Positions 62,111-64,000 of a DNA stretch of 64,000 nucleotides are shown piece after piece; the stretch's first letter is position 1, and each line of letters starts with the position of its first letter. The DNA comes from Cycas panzhihuaensis (lineage: Eukaryota > Cycadophyta), in the NCBI GenBank assembly GCA_023213395.1, contig CM041465.1:187247741-187311740 (forward strand). Reading direction: 5' to 3'. A program made the position numbers and the translations under genes. Under the pieces are notes generated by a model, which was not told the origin of the DNA, made no database searches, and saw nothing but the letters and a program-made list of their open reading frames with translations.

Positions 62111-62710
62111 TATATAAATCATTCAATGATTTCATGGTAAGGAATCTTAACTCTTTACCTCTAGTACCCCCTCGTCCCATCATGTTTGTATCCATTCCCT
62201 CTAGTTTAAAGGCTGGATCATTCTCTTTGGTTGAGGAATTAAAGACTATTCTGACAGGTATATTAGTTATCAATTTACTAGAGTGTTGCCCTGAGCAATA
62301 TTAGCTCTTGTTTGATGCATTGGGAGTTCCTACAATAGTTTCTTCACTTGCCTCTACCCTTTCTTTTGATCTAGCTACCTTGTTTAGTCATTCTATCTAT
62401 GTGCCAAATGACATACCCCCCATTTTATATCGAGATTATGAAGGACAATATTAATATTAAGTGAGTTATAATTGATGAGGGATAATCTATCAATGTGATC
62501 CCTCTTCATCTTGTAAAGGATTTGGAGATTTCTATTTTTGATCCATCTAAGTGGATTTACTAAGGGTATGACAAGAATCAAAAGGTACCCTTAGGACAAG
62601 TCATCTTTCCTCTCACGTTAGAAGAAAAGACAATTCTTACAGAGCTCACTATTATTGACCTTAACTTAGAATATAATATTCTTTTGGGTAGACCATGGAT
62701 TACCTAAATG
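62111..62710 (+). pseudogene. Protease of the second plus-strand gypsy
   Basis: Retropepsin region. Around 62395-62450 the text VPNDIPPILY precedes the expected catalytic site. The domain end reads KVPLGQVIFPLTLEEKTIL and LNLEYNILLGRPWIT at 62580-62705. The DSG triad is not clearly readable: ..IDEG.SINVIPL-like sequence near 62470-62500 suggests DEG or a decayed DSG. Confidence 0.72.
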
Positions 62711-63935
62711 TCGATGTTTTGTTCCTCCCTCTTCGGTGAACTTAGGTTCATCCATGAGGGACAATTAAAAATTGTCAAGAAAAAGATAAAACCTATTAAA
62801 CAATTAGTTCCTCTCATTGAGACTTTTTTAGAACCTGGTGAATCCTCTAATGCTTCAGAGTACTTCTTTCAATCACTCAATTTAAGTCAATACTTTGCCA
62901 TCGAAGCTCTTTCCACTATCTAGAACTAAAGGATGTGGCTTTGATTGAGATTGTTCCCTCGTCATCAGGTTCCTTATCTATTCCTTTTATATTGGACTTA
63001 ATTGATTAGTTTTTAATTTTCTTTGCTACTTCTAATGAAGAAATAACCTCTCATTCTATTGTATCTCATTGAGAACCACATGTGGGTAGACTTATTAATG
63101 TATATGCTTTCTATCTTATTCAGGCTCATTTCTCACAGGTTTTATGCTTGTCTTTAGGGGCAAATACAATGGTTCCTTTTATTACCATTCCTTTAGCGAG
63201 TACTTCTTCAACTTCAATTACACATGATTTTCATGTTGATACTTCCCCATTTTTCTTTTGATCGTCTTTCTTTTTAACATGGTTGAATAGACATGAGAAA
63301 AAGATATTGTTTCATCATCATCCAGACTTAAAATTAGAGGATGAAGATATTAATTCACTTGATGTAAGTCAAAATAATCACAATACCTCCACTAAAGTAA
63401 GGGAAGTTAACTCAATTTCCACTATTTCCTTTCCTTCCCATTCTCACATGGATTCTTTCTCATCCTCTCTTATCCTAATATCTTTGTCTGATCAAGAGTA
63501 GTGTGAATCATCAAGAATTTAATCAAACTTTTACCTCAGTTTGGGAGTTTGTTAATAGACCTATTTTCTTTTCTCATGTTTTTCTAATCATTGAGTTTGT
63601 TCCCACCTATCTAAACTCTTTAGTTGATTCACTTTCACCTTTTAGACCTCTCTGTTTGTCTACTTTTTTACTTAACAACCTTGTCCTCATCCATCTCTTT
63701 CATTTAGATCATTTTAAAAATGATGGGATGACTGTTGAGCATCTAGTAGGTTCATCCCTTGGTTTTCCTCATAGACATCATAATTTGGGGTTCTCCAAAG
63801 TCATAGTTAATCATTCCCAAACCTAGGAGTCTACTTCTTTAATAGAGCCTATCCCTCTTCATTTTGAGGAAGGGAATGCAATGATTATAGAACAAACCAT
63901 TGATGTAGACATAGAGATAGGATATATTCCTAGAA
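62708..63935 (+). pseudogene. Protease-RT linker of the second plus-strand gypsy
   Basis: Three open pieces (62708-62923, 63283-63501, 63503-63826) rich in Ser, His and acidic residues, for example HHHPDLKLEDEDINSLDVS. This is the usual poorly conserved spacer of Ogre-like polyproteins. I assign no separate function. Confidence 0.6.
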
Positions 63936-64000
63936 TTATTAAGTTGGAAGCTAGTTATACTCCCCAAGAAATTACCCAATTTAAGGATCTCTTTTGTGAG
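63936..64000 (+). pseudogene. Start of gypsy RT, cut by the window end
   Basis: It reads RIIKLEASYTPQEITQFKDL then FCE. This matches the pre-RT block (..Y...E...F..LL.E..D.FAW) of the branch. The RT should continue beyond the window. Confidence 0.7.

Overview
The window looks like nuclear DNA from a large, repeat-rich seed-plant genome, seen as a stack of decayed transposable elements. It is AT-rich and CpG-poor. I see no intact cellular gene, no tRNA or rRNA gene, no CRISPR array and no bacterial-style operon. Recognisable proteins are all retrotransposon proteins: Ty1/copia, Ty3/gypsy of the Tat/Ogre type, a gag-protease-only gypsy, and L1-type LINEs. Most carry many in-frame TAG/TAA/TGA codons where the families normally have Gln, Trp or Arg. 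That is the pattern expected from long cytosine methylation and deamination. The species cannot be fixed from the sequence. A slowly evolving gymnosperm with heavily methylated old retrotransposons would fit, but that is a guess.

Region by region. 1-8767: an old gypsy-type element holding only gag and protease, with the 3' end of its 5' LTR at 1774-1947, gag-PR at 6786-8290 and a 3' LTR part ending at 8767. It was split by a non-coding LTR element at 2453-6780 (two 525-bp LTRs, PBS, PPT and the 5-bp duplication AGATA). 8768-11345: a plus-strand L1-type LINE, ORF1 and endonuclease only. 11414-19450: one copy of a long LTR-like repeat, interrupted by a nearly complete minus-strand LINE (12827-19314) with an 11-bp target duplication and poly(A). 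19450-21932: minus-strand copia gag-protease-integrase remnant. 21943-28150: plus-strand copia with LTR, PBS, a leader of about 2.5 kb and gag-pol cut within the reverse transcriptase. 28151-29640: GC-richer block of unknown origin. 29641-32590: unassigned minus-strand ORF remnants. 32590-38346: minus-strand Tat/Ogre-like gag-pol, followed by a second copy of the long LTR (38347 to at least 39930). 40393-41335: 3' end of another minus-strand copia.

41336-44880 is non-coding with a 16-bp palindrome. It is followed by a plus-strand Tat/Ogre-like gypsy (gag 44880-46325, continued 53385-57250). A complete minus-strand copia (46326-53384) is inserted in its gag, and that copia itself carries a 527-bp solo LTR in its RT (47682-48208). 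57251-59500 is non-coding with a palindrome and a (TA)n tract of about 125 bp. From about 59850 to the window end lies a second plus-strand Tat/Ogre-like gypsy (gag, protease, linker, start of RT).

The elements do not work together as a pathway. What they record is an order of insertion. Nesting gives relative ages: the LARD is younger than the gag-PR element, the minus LINE is younger than the long LTR, the solo LTR is younger than its host copia, and that copia is younger than the gypsy around it. The best candidates for something undescribed are the unassigned ORFs downstream of the Ogre-like integrase (29650-32206), the conserved 2-kb leader of the copia family, and the non-coding LTR element inserted in a gag-PR-only element.
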